The notes under the pieces were generated by a model, which was given only the letters and a program-made list of their open reading frames with translations, made no database searches and was not told the origin of the DNA. Below are positions 43,382 to 52,936 of a stretch of 64,000 bases of DNA, in pieces; within the stretch, counting starts at the first letter, position 1; each line of letters opens with the position of its first letter. Origin of the DNA: Bacteroides cellulosilyticus (GTDB lineage: Bacteria > Bacteroidota > Bacteroidia > Bacteroidales > Bacteroidaceae). The translations under genes were made by a program, and so were the position numbers. The DNA lies in NCBI RefSeq assembly GCF_020091405.1, contig NZ_CP081903.1, positions 4,030,501 to 4,094,500 on the forward strand, written 5' to 3'.

Positions 43382-44641
43382 ATGAAAAAAAATACTTATA
43401 CGATACCTTTGGCGCTGGTCTTCTGCCTTTTTTTCCTTTGGGCAATTAGCAGCAATCTGCTCCCGACAATGATACGGCAGTTGATGAAAACCTGTGAACT
43501 GAACACCTTTGAGGCGTCATTTACCGAAACTGCCTATTGGCTTGCTTACTTCATTTTCCCGATTCCGATAGCTATGTTCATGAAGCGTTATAGCTACAAA
43601 GCAGGCATTATTTTCGGTTTATTGTTGGCGGCATTGGGTGGTTTGCTCTTTTTTCCGGCTGCCATGTTGAAAGCCTATTGGGCCTATCTCTGCATATTCT
43701 TTATCATAGCTACCGGTATGTGTTTCCTGGAGACTGCTGCCAATCCGTATGTTACCGTTTTGGGTGCGCCCGAAACAGCACCGCGACGGTTGAATCTGGC
43801 ACAATCTTTCAACGGACTCGGCGCCTTTATTTCCGCTATGTTTCTGAGTAAACTGATTCTGAGTGGCACGCATTATACACGTGATACTTTACCCGTAGAT
43901 TATCCGGGTGGCTGGCAGGCTTATATACAAGTAGAGACGGATGCTATGAAGTTCCCTTATCTGATGCTGGCTTTGCTGTTGGTGATCATAGCTGTGGTAT
44001 TTGTATTTTCAAAATTGCCGCAGATAGGAGATGAAAGTAAGACTCCTTCTTCCGGTTCAAAGAAAGAAAAGCTGATTGATTTTGGTGTGCTGAAACATTC
44101 ACACTTGCGTTGGGGAGTAATTGCGCAGTTCTTTTATAATGGCGGGCAGACAGCGATCAATAGTTTATTCCTTGTCTATTGCTGCTCTTATGCAGGGCTT
44201 CCGGAAGAAACCGCAACAACTTTCTTCGGACTTTATATGCTTGCTTTCCTTGTAGGGCGCTGGATTGGTACAGGACTGATGGTGAAATTCCGTCCGCAGG
44301 ATATGTTGTTGGTTTATTCCTTAATGAATATTCTTTTATGCGGAGTGGTAATGATTTGGGGAGGTATGGTAGGATTATATGCTATGCTGGCTATCTCTTT
44401 CTTCATGTCTATTATGTATCCTACCCAGTTCTCTCTGGCTCTGAAGGGATTGGGCGACCAGACAAAAAGTGGTTCGGCTTTTCTCGTGATGGCTATTGTC
44501 GGTAATGCCTGTCTCCCTCAGTTGACGGCTTATTTCATGCACGCCAATGAGCACATTTATTATGCAGCTTACTGTGTACCGATGATTTGCTTTATATTCT
44601 GTGCCTACTATGGCTGGAAAGGTTATAAGGTTATTGATTAA
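43382..44641 (+). CDS. fucP: Sugar permease of the FucP type (MFS)
   Basis: 419 residues from the ATG at 43382; an upstream in-frame ATG at 43271 would overlap the previous gene by 95 bp and add a non-membrane start. About 12 membrane helices; the ETAANPYVTVLG motif in the middle is typical of FucP-type proton symporters. It probably imports L-fucose or a related deoxysugar across the inner membrane for the enzymes beside it. Confidence 0.88.
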   Translation: MKKNTYTIPLALVFCLFFLWAISSNLLPTMIRQLMKTCELNTFEASFTETAYWLAYFIFPIPIAMFMKRYSYKAGIIFGLLLAALGGLLFFPAAMLKAYWAYLCIFFIIATGMCFLETAANPYVTVLGAPETAPRRLNLAQSFNGLGAFISAMFLSKLILSGTHYTRDTLPVDYPGGWQAYIQVETDAMKFPYLMLALLLVIIAVVFVFSKLPQIGDESKTPSSGSKKEKLIDFGVLKHSHLRWGVIAQFFYNGGQTAINSLFLVYCCSYAGLPEETATTFFGLYMLAFLVGRWIGTGLMVKFRPQDMLLVYSLMNILLCGVVMIWGGMVGLYAMLAISFFMSIMYPTQFSLALKGLGDQTKSGSAFLVMAIVGNACLPQLTAYFMHANEHIYYAAYCVPMICFIFCAYYGWKGYKVID

Positions 44642-44664
44642 ACAATTAATTTCAAATATATAAA

Positions 44665-45681
44665 ATGAAAGCAGTTCAAATAGTCAATCCCTCTGAAATG
44701 AAGGTGGTTGAACTTGAAAAACCGGTGGTTGGTGCCGGTGAGGTGTTAGTGAGAATTAAATATGTAGGTTTCTGTGGTTCCGATTTGAACACCTTCCTGG
44801 GGCGTAATCCGATGGTGAAGTTGCCTGTAGTGCCGGGGCACGAAGTAGGCGCGGTCATTGAAGAAATAGGTCCGGATGTTCCGGCAGGATTCGAAAAAGG
44901 AATGAATGTGACTCTGAATCCATATACTAATTGTGGTAAATGTGCTTCGTGCCGCAATGGTCGTGTCAATGCCTGCGAACATAATGAAACATTGGGAGTG
45001 CAGCGGAATGGCGTGATGTGTGAGTATGCTGTATTGCCTTGGACTAAAATTATTCCGGCAGGTAATATCTCTCCGCGTGATTGTGCCTTGATTGAGCCGA
45101 TGAGTGTGGGATTTCATGCCGTTTCGCGCGGTCAGGTGATTGACAATGAATATGTGATGGTCATCGGTTGCGGTATGATTGGTATAGGTGCTATTGTTCG
45201 TGCCGCTCTCAGAGGTGCCATTGTTATTGCTGTGGACCTGGATGATGAGAAGTTGGAGCTGGCTCGGAGAATGGGAGCGTCTCATACGGTTAATTCTAAA
45301 ATGGAAGATGTGCATAGCCGGATTCAAGAGATTACGGAAGGCTTTGGAGCTGATGTTGTGATTGAGGCTGTCGGTAGTCCTGTGACTTATGTAATGGCTG
45401 TGGATGAAGTTGCTTTTTCAGGGCGTGTCGTTTGCATTGGCTATGCGAAGAGTGAAGTCGCTTTCCAAACGAAGTATTTTGTCCAGAAAGAATTGGATAT
45501 ACGTGGTTCCAGAAATGCATTGCCGGCCGACTTTCGTGCGGTAATCAACTATATGAAGGCAGGAACTTGCCCGGTAGAAGAATTAATAACGAAGGTAGCA
45601 GTACCTGAAGATGCATTGGAAGCTATGACGGAGTGGGCGGCTAATCCTGGAAAAGTATTCCGTATCCTTGTACAGTTATAA
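44665..45681 (+). CDS. Zinc-dependent alcohol dehydrogenase family protein
   Basis: 338 residues of the medium-chain dehydrogenase family. Catalytic zinc region GFCGSDLNTF and GHEVGAVIEE (about 35-65), structural zinc Cys group CGKCASCRNGRVNAC (about 92-106), and a Rossmann motif VIGCGMIGIGA (about 166-176). It resembles the galactitol/threonine/sorbitol dehydrogenase branch. Last gene of the sugar operon; presumably oxidises a keto-deoxy-sugar acid or its breakdown product. Exact substrate unknown. Confidence 0.85.
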   Translation: MKAVQIVNPSEMKVVELEKPVVGAGEVLVRIKYVGFCGSDLNTFLGRNPMVKLPVVPGHEVGAVIEEIGPDVPAGFEKGMNVTLNPYTNCGKCASCRNGRVNACEHNETLGVQRNGVMCEYAVLPWTKIIPAGNISPRDCALIEPMSVGFHAVSRGQVIDNEYVMVIGCGMIGIGAIVRAALRGAIVIAVDLDDEKLELARRMGASHTVNSKMEDVHSRIQEITEGFGADVVIEAVGSPVTYVMAVDEVAFSGRVVCIGYAKSEVAFQTKYFVQKELDIRGSRNALPADFRAVINYMKAGTCPVEELITKVAVPEDALEAMTEWAANPGKVFRILVQL

Positions 45682-45722
45682 GAGATTTCAAGGTCTTTTA
45701 AATAAGGCTTTTTTGAAGTAAA

Positions 45723-45755
45723 AGAGGGTGCATTCACTGTAGGAATGCACCCTCT
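45723..45755. terminator. Convergent terminator
   Basis: AGAGGGTGCATTC pairs perfectly with GAATGCACCCTCT around seven bases, between two convergent transcription units. T runs are weak on both sides. Confidence 0.6.
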
Positions 45756-45805
45756 CCGTCTTCAATCGGTCAGTTTAGGTTGGTCTCTTATTGTTTAATC
45801 CTATT

Positions 45806-46504
45806 TTACTCTTTTTTCAGATCTATCCTATAGGTTTGTTTTCCGTCATAAATCGTATTGACGATTATTTTTAATCCTTTCTTTCCTGCCAATTGCTCGG
45901 TTATTTCATCCAGTCTGAATGATACGATTCCCCAACCCGGCGTACGTTGTTCATCGTTATAAGCATTGTGCCGGAACTCCAAAGTGAAATATTCGTCTTC
46001 CGGATCAGGTGTTTCGGCCGTTTCATTAATAACCAGGTTCAGCATGTGCTTCTTATCTGGATTATTGCTGTGGAAGAACTGGTGCTCTATGTTCAGATAA
46101 TTCCCCGTAATCCATAATGAGGTAGCATTGATACGGTCATTACCGATGCTGTCAGCTGTTTCCTCGGTAAGTGGAATAATATCTTTTGTCAGTATGTTCT
46201 CAAGTTGGATAAGCTTCACATTATAGTCATAGCCCGGGATATCTTCTTCCAATGGAAGGAAATGAATAAATACACGTTGGTTGTTTTTCACTGTGTAGTT
46301 ATGGATGTAAGTAGTATCACTGGGATACATCTTATCACCGTCATCCAGATTAAAAAAGTATTCCTTTTCTCCTATAACTTCTATAGTACCGATTGTGAAA
46401 CGGGTACCACGATTTTCGTCATCATCATTCAGACAAGACTGTAACATCGGTATTATTAAAAGTGCAAATGTAAATACTACCGAATAAAATCTCAGCTTCT
46501 TCAT
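45806..46504 (-). CDS. NigD-like lipoprotein
   Basis: 232 residues from the ATG at 46504; an earlier ATG at 46543 would place 13 polar residues before the signal. Lipobox at LQSC (about 20-23), an acidic linker (NDDDENRG), then the two-part NigD-like beta domain. Secreted or surface lipoprotein specific to Bacteroidales. It is divergent from the sigma factor gene. Function of the family is poorly known. Confidence 0.8.
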   Translation of the reverse strand: MKKLRFYSVVFTFALLIIPMLQSCLNDDDENRGTRFTIGTIEVIGEKEYFFNLDDGDKMYPSDTTYIHNYTVKNNQRVFIHFLPLEEDIPGYDYNVKLIQLENILTKDIIPLTEETADSIGNDRINATSLWITGNYLNIEHQFFHSNNPDKKHMLNLVINETAETPDPEDEYFTLEFRHNAYNDEQRTPGWGIVSFRLDEITEQLAGKKGLKIIVNTIYDGKQTYRIDLKKE

Positions 46505-46614
46505 CAGTTGTTGTTTTTTGGTGTTAATCTTAATTTTCTCCATGTATCCAAAAAATGCAATATGAGGGTGAATACTGCATAAAGGACTGTTAAAGAAACA
46601 AAAGAGTTAATTTC

Positions 46615-46645
46615 TTGCTCGCTACGTGCAGTATTTCTATCTTTG
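46615..46645 (+). promoter_or_regulatory. Promoter of the ECF sigma gene
   Basis: TATCTTTG at 46638-46645 with TTGC at 46615-46618 upstream. Matches the primary consensus at -7, less well at -33. Confidence 0.5.
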
Positions 46646-46681
46646 CCGCATTTATAAGGTAAACACGTGTCAAAGGAAAGA

Positions 46682-47230
46682 ATGGAAGAACAGGAACTGG
46701 CAGGACGGTGCAGGCAAGGCGACAACCTTGCCAGGAAGGAGCTGTACGAGCGCTATGCAGGGCGGATGCTCAGCGTGTGTCTTCGTTATGCGGGTGACCG
46801 TGATACAGCAGAAGACCTCATGCACGATGGTTTCCTGAAGCTCTTCGATTCTTTTGATAAATTCACTTGGCGAGGTGATGGATCCTTGCGGGCGTGGATG
46901 GAGCGTGTTATGGTGAATACGGCGCTGCAATACTTGCGCAAGAATGATGTAATAAACCAGTCGGAGGGGCTGGACAACGTACCCGAAACGTACGAGGAAC
47001 CCGATGCTTCGACAGTGGAAACTATTCCTCAGAAGGTGCTGATGCAGTTTATCAGTGAATTACCTGCCGGTTATCGCACCGTATTCAACTTATATATATT
47101 TGAAGAAAAGTCTCATAAGGAAATCGCCCAGATGCTGGGTATTAATGAGAAGTCATCGGCTTCGCAGCTGACACGCGCCAAAGCCACTTTGGCTACAAAA
47201 GTGCGGGAGTGGATGAAGAACAATGCTTAA
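46682..47230 (+). CDS. ECF RNA polymerase sigma factor
   Basis: 182 residues from the ATG at 46682 (a GTG at 46667 is possible). Region 2 (YAGDRDTAEDLMHDGFLKLF, about 37-56) and region 4 (YIFEEKSHKEIAQMLGI, then SQLTRAK) are plain. The next gene, 15 bp away, has a membrane anchor and a cytosolic N-terminus that could hold the sigma factor inactive. Confidence 0.92.
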   Translation: MEEQELAGRCRQGDNLARKELYERYAGRMLSVCLRYAGDRDTAEDLMHDGFLKLFDSFDKFTWRGDGSLRAWMERVMVNTALQYLRKNDVINQSEGLDNVPETYEEPDASTVETIPQKVLMQFISELPAGYRTVFNLYIFEEKSHKEIAQMLGINEKSSASQLTRAKATLATKVREWMKNNA

Positions 47231-47245
47231 TGAAGGAAAGGACGT

Positions 47246-48553
47246 ATGATGAAAGATGATGAATTGTGGTTGAAAAAGATAAAGGAGCGGCTGGATGATT
47301 ATTCCGAACCGTTGCCTGATACCGGCTGGGAACGGTTGGAGAAGGTATTGCCTGTCTCCGCACCCATGTCTGTAGGGAAGAAGAAACAGATCATGTTCCG
47401 TCGTTGGGCGATGACGGCTGCGGCAGTTGTGCTGGTGGCTGTCTCGTCTGTCAGCTTGTGGTTGCTGCAAAGTCCGGTAGTGGACGAGGTGCGTCGTGCA
47501 GCTGAACCGGCTCTGGCAACGATACCTGATGTATTGCCGGAACAGACAAAGCCGGATACTCAAGGAGAACAGCCGGAACCTGTTATCCGGCGAGTCATTG
47601 AACAAGGGGATTCTCGTCATCAAGCTCTTGTAGCGCAGCATTTGGAGACGGAAAGCAATGTTCAGGAAGTAAACGTGAACCGACAAGAAGAAATAGTGAA
47701 TTCAGATTTGAATTCAAATGTGACAGAAGCGACGGAAAAAACGGAACAGGCAAAGGAAACGGAAACTTCATCTTCGATTCCTGAAAAGAAGGAACGCGAA
47801 GTGTATCGTCCTTCCAGTAGAGATAAACTCCATTTGCCTACTGAAAAGAAATCATCTGCCGGAAATAAAGGTTGGGCGGTTGGCATGTCTGTAGGAAATA
47901 CGGGAGCACTTGCGTCGCTGGATAATACAAATGGCGGTATGCACTCAGGTCCGAATTCAACTCCGATGTTTAGTGATAAACTGGATTTACCGAATGTTTC
48001 CAGTGGTATTCTGGATATTCCTGAAGGACAAGAACTGGTATTTGAAGGTGGAGTACCTTATCTGCGGAAAAATACCCGTCAGGTTAAAAATATCAAGCAT
48101 AAGCAACCTCTTAGTTTCGGCTTATCGGTACGGAAAGCATTGCCGAAAAACTTTTCTGTGGAAACCGGTGTGACTTATACGATGCTGTCGTCTGAAATAA
48201 CATATGAAAATAGTTCGGAAAAGACAGATCAAAAACTGCACTATATCGGTATTCCGGTGCGTGCGAACTGGAGTTTCGTTAATGACAAACGTTTCACGGT
48301 ATATGTATCTGCTGGTGGTGCAATAGAGAAGTGCGTCTATGGTAAGGTAGGAAGCGAAAAGGAAACGGTGAAACCCGTGCAATTATCTGTAATGGGTGCG
48401 GTAGGTGCTCAATATAATATTAGTAATAGAGTGGGAATATATGTAGAGCCCGGTGTTTCCTATTTCTTTGACGATGGCTCTCCGATAGAGACTATACGAA
48501 AGGAAAACCCGACGAACTTTACGTTGCAGGCAGGTATCCGTCTGACTTACTAA
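47246..48553 (+). CDS. Anti-sigma-like membrane protein with C-terminal beta-barrel
   Basis: 435 residues: cytosolic N-terminus (about 1-52), one membrane helix (about 53-75, RRWAMTAAAVVLVAVSSVSL), a long Glu/Thr/Pro-rich linker (about 85-215), then an outer-membrane barrel-type domain (about 285-435, ending LQAGIRLTY). Such fusions accompany ECF sigma factors in Bacteroides. The layout would link the outer membrane to the sigma factor. Role inferred from order. Confidence 0.8.
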   Translation: MMKDDELWLKKIKERLDDYSEPLPDTGWERLEKVLPVSAPMSVGKKKQIMFRRWAMTAAAVVLVAVSSVSLWLLQSPVVDEVRRAAEPALATIPDVLPEQTKPDTQGEQPEPVIRRVIEQGDSRHQALVAQHLETESNVQEVNVNRQEEIVNSDLNSNVTEATEKTEQAKETETSSSIPEKKEREVYRPSSRDKLHLPTEKKSSAGNKGWAVGMSVGNTGALASLDNTNGGMHSGPNSTPMFSDKLDLPNVSSGILDIPEGQELVFEGGVPYLRKNTRQVKNIKHKQPLSFGLSVRKALPKNFSVETGVTYTMLSSEITYENSSEKTDQKLHYIGIPVRANWSFVNDKRFTVYVSAGGAIEKCVYGKVGSEKETVKPVQLSVMGAVGAQYNISNRVGIYVEPGVSYFFDDGSPIETIRKENPTNFTLQAGIRLTY

Positions 48554-48561
48554 TCAGTATG

Positions 48562-48659
48562 AATAAAGAGTGATAGAGTGGTAGGGTGATAAAGTAGCTG
48601 CGCTGTATATCACAGAGCGTTATCTCACTACCACTTTATCACCCTACCACTCCTTTATT
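48562..48659. terminator. Long convergent terminator
   Basis: The 20 bases 48576-48595 are exactly complementary to 48633-48652; AATAAAG (48562-48568) and CTTTATT (48653-48659) extend the stem past a 7-base bulge. It separates the sigma operon from pflA and can serve both strands. Confidence 0.75.
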
Positions 48660-49385
48660 TTAGTTTACTATAACCGTTTCGAAGTATTCCTTGAATAACT
48701 TTTCCGCACGTTCCAGCAGTTCGGGAGTGTTTTCTTTTACTTCTTTCAATTGGTAATCCCATCCCATAGCTTCGTACTTATGCACGCCCAGGCGATGATA
48801 GGGAAGTATTTCTACCCGCTGTATACTTTTATATTGGCCGAGATGTTCGCCCAAACTGCGGATATCTTCCTCAAAATCACTATATCCCGGCACTAATACA
48901 TAGCGTAGCCAGAAAGGGCGGTTCTGTTCCTCCAACCAGGCGGCCGTATGCAAAGTTTTTGCATTGCTGCATCCGGTCAGCTTCTTATGGCGTTCGGGAT
49001 TGAATTCTTTGAGATCCAGTAGCACTAAATCCGTCAGGCTCAATAATTCTTCTACTTTTTCATTCCAGATGCCGCCATTGGTATCCAGGCAGATGTGAAT
49101 GCCGTTTGCTTTCAAATCTTTGAACAGAGGTATAAGCGCTTCGGCCTGTAATGTAGGTTCACCGCCTGAGAATGTGATGCCACCCTTTTTTCCGAAAAAT
49201 ACTTTCTGGCTGATAGCCATTTGCAGAATTTCTTCCGGTGGAGTAGGTGTACCCCCTTTTGCGTCTATTGTATCCGGGTTGGCACAATACAGACAACGGA
49301 ACGGACAGCCTTGCAGGAAAACGACGAGCCGGAGACCCGGCCCGTCGAATGTTCCCATACTTTCGTAGGAGTGTACGTTTATCAT
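48660..49385 (-). CDS. pflA: Pyruvate formate-lyase activating enzyme
   Basis: 241-residue radical SAM enzyme that puts the glycyl radical on PflB. The CxxxCxxC cluster motif is CPFRCLYC (about 28-35), with GGEPTL (about 74-79) for SAM binding. It starts 1 bp after the pflB stop, so the two are one operon. Length fits the family. Confidence 0.95.
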   Translation of the reverse strand: MINVHSYESMGTFDGPGLRLVVFLQGCPFRCLYCANPDTIDAKGGTPTPPEEILQMAISQKVFFGKKGGITFSGGEPTLQAEALIPLFKDLKANGIHICLDTNGGIWNEKVEELLSLTDLVLLDLKEFNPERHKKLTGCSNAKTLHTAAWLEEQNRPFWLRYVLVPGYSDFEEDIRSLGEHLGQYKSIQRVEILPYHRLGVHKYEAMGWDYQLKEVKENTPELLERAEKLFKEYFETVIVN

Positions 49386-49386
49386 A

Positions 49387-51624
49387 TTACATCCTTTCGT
49401 GGAAACTACGGCTGATGACCTCTAACTGGTGTTCTCGGCTCAACTTCACAAAATTCACAGCATAGCCGGAAACACGAATCGTCAGTTGCGGATACTTTTC
49501 CGGATGCTCCATGGCATCTTCCAGCATTTCACGGTTCAGTACGTTTACGTTCAGGTGGTGTGCACCTTTAGTAAAGTAACCGTCCATCATTGTTACCAGG
49601 TTTTCAACACGGTCTTCCGGTGTCGGGCCGAGAGATTTCGGAACGATTGAGAACGTATTACTGATACCGTCCTGTGAGTCACGATAACGCAACTTAGCTA
49701 CGGAACTCAACGATGCGATGGCACCGTTCTTATCGCGTCCGTGCATCGGGTTGGCACCCGGGGCGAAAGCTACACCTTTGGCACGTCCGTCAGGGGTGGC
49801 ACCTGTTTTCTTACCGTACATTACATTGGAAGTAATTGTCAGCAATGAAAGGGTAGGACGGGCATTCTTGTAAACAGGTAACTTTTTCAGCTCTTCGCTG
49901 AAATAGTATACCAAGTCCACACCGAGGTGGTCCACACGGTCATCATTATTACCAAAGCAAGGGAATGTTCCTTCAATATCGAAACCTTCCGTTAAGCCGA
50001 TGTCGTTACGACGTGCTGTAACCTTTGCATTCTTGATGGCTGACAGTGAGTCGATGGCAATGGAAAGACCGGCTACACCATAAGCCAGATTAATGCGTGG
50101 ATTTGTATCGATAAATGCCATCTGAGCCTTTTCGTAATAATACTTATCGTGCATGAAGTGGATGATGTTCATTGCTTCATTATAAACACGGGCAATTTCG
50201 GTCAGCACTTTCTTGTAGTTCGACATTACTTCCTCAAACTTCAATGTTTCACCGGTCAATACGGGAATACCCTTTACCATGACAGTGCCGGTGTTTTCAC
50301 AACGTCCGCCGTTGATAGCAAGCAACAAGGCTTTTGCCAGGTTGGCACGTGCACCGAAGAACTGTATCTGCTTGCCGATGGCCTGATAGGATACACAACA
50401 TGCGATACCATAGTCGTCACAGTTACGTACTTCGCGCATCAGATTATCATTTTCGTATTGAATAGAGCTGGTATCTACAGATACTTTGGCACAAAATTCT
50501 TTGAAACCTTCGGGCAACTCAGGTCCCCACAATATCGTCAGGTTCGGTTCGGGAGAAGGACCGAGGTTATACAATGTTTGCAGGAAGCGGAAGGAAGTCT
50601 TTGTTACCTTTACGCGTCCGTCGTTGAAACGTCCGCCAATGGCTTCCGTTACCCAGGTCGGGTCTCCGGCAAAGATATCGTTGTATGACTGCATACGCAG
50701 ATGGCGCACCATGCGGAGTTTGATAACGAACTGGTCGATCAGCTCCTGGGCAAATGTTTCATTGATTTTACCGTGTGCCAGATCATATTCAATAAAGATG
50801 TCGAGGAACGAAGAGACGTTACCCAAAGACATGGCTGCACCGTCTTGTTCTTTTACAGCGGCCAAATAAGCCATGTACACCCATTGTACGGCTTCCTGTG
50901 CCGAAGTAGCCGGACGACTGAGGTCGAGTCCGTAATATTCGCCCATTATCTTAATATCTTTCAAAGCCTTGATCTGCTCTGCCACTTCTTCACGCAAGCG
51001 AATACGGGCATCGGTCATCGGACCGGTCAGATTGTGCAAATCTTCCATTTTGGCTTCGATGAGGCGGTCGATACCATAAAGTGCCAGACGGCGGTAGTCG
51101 CCGATGATACGCCCGCGGGCATAGTTATCGGGAAGTCCGGTGAGGAAACCCAATGAGCGGAATGAGCGAATCTCTTCAGTATATACATCGAATACGCCGT
51201 CATTGTGTGTCTTGCGATAATGGGTAAAGATATCTTTTACCTTATCATCTATTTCTACGCCGTTTTCGCGGCAAGCTTTCATTACTACGTTGATGCCACC
51301 GAACGGCTTGATAGCACGTTTCAACAACTCATCTGTCTGCAAGCCAACGATAAGTTCATTCTCCTTATCTATATAACCTGCCTGATGTGAAGTAATGGTA
51401 GATACGGTATGAGGATCGAGAGAACGAACGCCGTTGTTGGCTCTTTCTTCTTCGAGTGCTTTCAGACAAAGTTCCCAGATTTTTTTCGTGCGCTCGGTAG
51501 GTCCTTGCAGGAAGGATGCGTCTCCAGTGTAAGGCGCGATGTTTTTACTAACGAAATCACTGACATTGATTTCTTTGCTCCAAAGCCCGTCAATAAAGGT
51601 TTTGTTCAATTCCATAATATTCAT
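49387..51624 (-). CDS. pflB: Formate C-acetyltransferase (pyruvate formate-lyase)
   Basis: 745 residues; converts pyruvate and CoA to acetyl-CoA and formate in anaerobic fermentation. The active-site Cys pair is GIACCVSYQ (about 405-413) and the glycyl-radical motif is IRVSGYAV near the C-terminus (about 721-728). An ATG three codons in (MELNKTF) is an alternative start. The promoter upstream is overlapped by a perfect 22-bp palindrome, suggesting redox or metabolite control. Confidence 0.96.
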   Translation of the reverse strand: MNIMELNKTFIDGLWSKEINVSDFVSKNIAPYTGDASFLQGPTERTKKIWELCLKALEEERANNGVRSLDPHTVSTITSHQAGYIDKENELIVGLQTDELLKRAIKPFGGINVVMKACRENGVEIDDKVKDIFTHYRKTHNDGVFDVYTEEIRSFRSLGFLTGLPDNYARGRIIGDYRRLALYGIDRLIEAKMEDLHNLTGPMTDARIRLREEVAEQIKALKDIKIMGEYYGLDLSRPATSAQEAVQWVYMAYLAAVKEQDGAAMSLGNVSSFLDIFIEYDLAHGKINETFAQELIDQFVIKLRMVRHLRMQSYNDIFAGDPTWVTEAIGGRFNDGRVKVTKTSFRFLQTLYNLGPSPEPNLTILWGPELPEGFKEFCAKVSVDTSSIQYENDNLMREVRNCDDYGIACCVSYQAIGKQIQFFGARANLAKALLLAINGGRCENTGTVMVKGIPVLTGETLKFEEVMSNYKKVLTEIARVYNEAMNIIHFMHDKYYYEKAQMAFIDTNPRINLAYGVAGLSIAIDSLSAIKNAKVTARRNDIGLTEGFDIEGTFPCFGNNDDRVDHLGVDLVYYFSEELKKLPVYKNARPTLSLLTITSNVMYGKKTGATPDGRAKGVAFAPGANPMHGRDKNGAIASLSSVAKLRYRDSQDGISNTFSIVPKSLGPTPEDRVENLVTMMDGYFTKGAHHLNVNVLNREMLEDAMEHPEKYPQLTIRVSGYAVNFVKLSREHQLEVISRSFHERM

Positions 51625-51664
51625 TTTGTTAGTGGGTAAATGTAATGTTATCCTTTTGGGGCTG

Positions 51665-51690
51665 CAAAATTACGGAAATATTTCCGTAAT
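51665..51690 (-). promoter_or_regulatory. pfl promoter with a 22-bp perfect palindrome
   Basis: On the minus strand a -7 box TAATTTTG (51665-51672) overlaps a palindrome at 51669-51690 whose half site is ATTACGGAAAT. The palindrome takes the space where the -33 box would be. An operator for a dimeric regulator is likely. Confidence 0.65.
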
Positions 51691-51913
51691 AGTATGGATA
51701 TATATGCCTTTTTTATGTTGAACAGCATAAAATAACTATTGTTAGGTATGCCACTTTCATCACTCACTGGAAAGTTTGTTTTTATGTCGGTTGTCGTCAC
51801 TTTTATATTATCTTGTTGATAGATAGGGTGTTATTAGTGTAGACAAAATGTTTTACCGTCACTCGTGTGGTGTATCTGCTTGATTATTAGCTATGTTTTT
51901 AGTGCTGACAAAA

Positions 51914-51938
51914 GTGACGGCAAATCACTTGCCGTCAC
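51914..51938. repeat. Inverted repeat with CGTCAC units
   Basis: GTGACGGCAA (51914-51923) and TTGCCGTCAC (51929-51938) pair around five bases. CGTCAC units occur again upstream, near 51796 and 51856. The rest of 51691-52000 shows nothing clear. Confidence 0.5.
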
Positions 51939-52001
51939 TACCACCTTTTGTTCCTCTTAAATCTTTTCAATCTTTTCCTCTTTTTCCTGATTTATTCTGT
52001 T

Positions 52002-52009
52002 TACCTTTG
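52002..52009 (+). promoter_or_regulatory. -7 box before the DUF6078-like gene
   Basis: TACCTTTG, 25 bp before the ATG at 52034. No good -33 box is seen. Confidence 0.5.
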
Positions 52010-52033
52010 CCGTCAATTATTAATAAACACGAT

Positions 52034-52471
52034 ATGGAAACATTCGATTACTCGCAAGTGCCTTATGGTTTTGGCTTATGTGCATCTGCAGATTGCCCCA
52101 AGACTTCTACTTGTCTGCGTCACATAGCTTTGGAGCATGCTCCCGTAAAATATCCGTTCCTGCCCACCCTGACTCCTCAAAAACTGCAAGCCATGAAGGG
52201 AAAATGCGAATATTATCGTTCGAACAAGCCGGTGCGTTATGCTAAAGGATTCACACAATTATTGAATTCCCTGACAGTGAGTGTCTCTGGTACATTCAGA
52301 TGGCGGCTCATTTCACACCTCGGACGCAAGAACTACTATCTTGCCCGTAAAGGTGACTGGGTGATAAAGCCTGCCGACCAGCAGTATATCATTCGTCTGG
52401 CCAAAGAGTGCGGACTCCAGTTGGATGACTACTTTGATGATTATGTGGATAGGTATAATTGGGGAGACTAA
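52034..52471 (+). CDS. DUF6078-like protein
   Basis: 145 residues from the ATG at 52034, chosen because a -7 box lies just in front and the longer frame upstream is not protein-like. Four Cys in the first part (GLCASADCPKTSTCLRH, then GKCEYY) could bind metal. The C-terminal half (RRKN-type basic strand, then an acidic DDYFDDYVDRY end) matches small Bacteroides proteins I know as DUF6078. No function is known. Confidence 0.6.
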   Translation: METFDYSQVPYGFGLCASADCPKTSTCLRHIALEHAPVKYPFLPTLTPQKLQAMKGKCEYYRSNKPVRYAKGFTQLLNSLTVSVSGTFRWRLISHLGRKNYYLARKGDWVIKPADQQYIIRLAKECGLQLDDYFDDYVDRYNWGD

Positions 52472-52542
52472 AGAGTTCATTTCTGGCCTCATATAAGTGC
52501 TTTATCATATTGATATATAATGTGTTGAAGTTTTCTGCGCTT

Positions 52543-52696
52543 GGGAACGACCGTTTCCCCTAATGGAAACTGCGGTTTCCCCTAATGGGAACGACAGTTT
52601 CCTTTAATGGGAACGCTCGTTTCTCTTCATGGGAACGCTCATTTCTCTTCATGGGAACGTTCATTTCTCTTCGTAGGAATGTTCATCTCCTGACTT
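52543..52696. repeat. Seven 22-bp tandem repeats, each a small dyad
   Basis: Units begin at 52543, 52565, 52587, 52609, 52631, 52653 and 52675. The consensus starts GGGAACG, has a half-palindrome CGTTTC six bases on, and ends TTAAT or TTCAT. The second unit (GGAAACTGCGGTTTCC) is a perfect dyad with a 4-base centre. Units degrade step by step to the right. No spacers, so not a CRISPR array. Confidence 0.85.
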
Positions 52697-52747
52697 ATAA
52701 CACTCATTTAATCGTAGTGATGATTTAGACAATAAAAGCAATTGAAA

Positions 52748-52778
52748 TTTGCAAAACAATGCTTTTTTCTTACTTTTG
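52748..52778 (+). promoter_or_regulatory. Promoter of the Hint-domain gene
   Basis: TTTG (52748-52751) and TACTTTTG (52771-52778), 19 bp apart: a full match to the Bacteroides consensus. It gives a leader of about 150 nt to the gene at 52937. Confidence 0.75.
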
Positions 52779-52936
52779 TAAAAGTCTTATTCTTGTTTGC
52801 AGACAGATATTAGAGATTGGGAGGTGCGCAACAATGACATGGAATATATGAAGCGTTTCCACCGAATTGGGAGAATGTGCCATTTGAATTGTTGAATAAT
52901 AAGACTTTGTTAAACTTAAAAAAAAAAGTAAGAAAA

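Noticed and set aside
52543..52696. Possible CRISPR array
   Set aside because: Repeats are strictly tandem at 22 bp with no unique spacers, drift along the array, and no cas genes are in the window.
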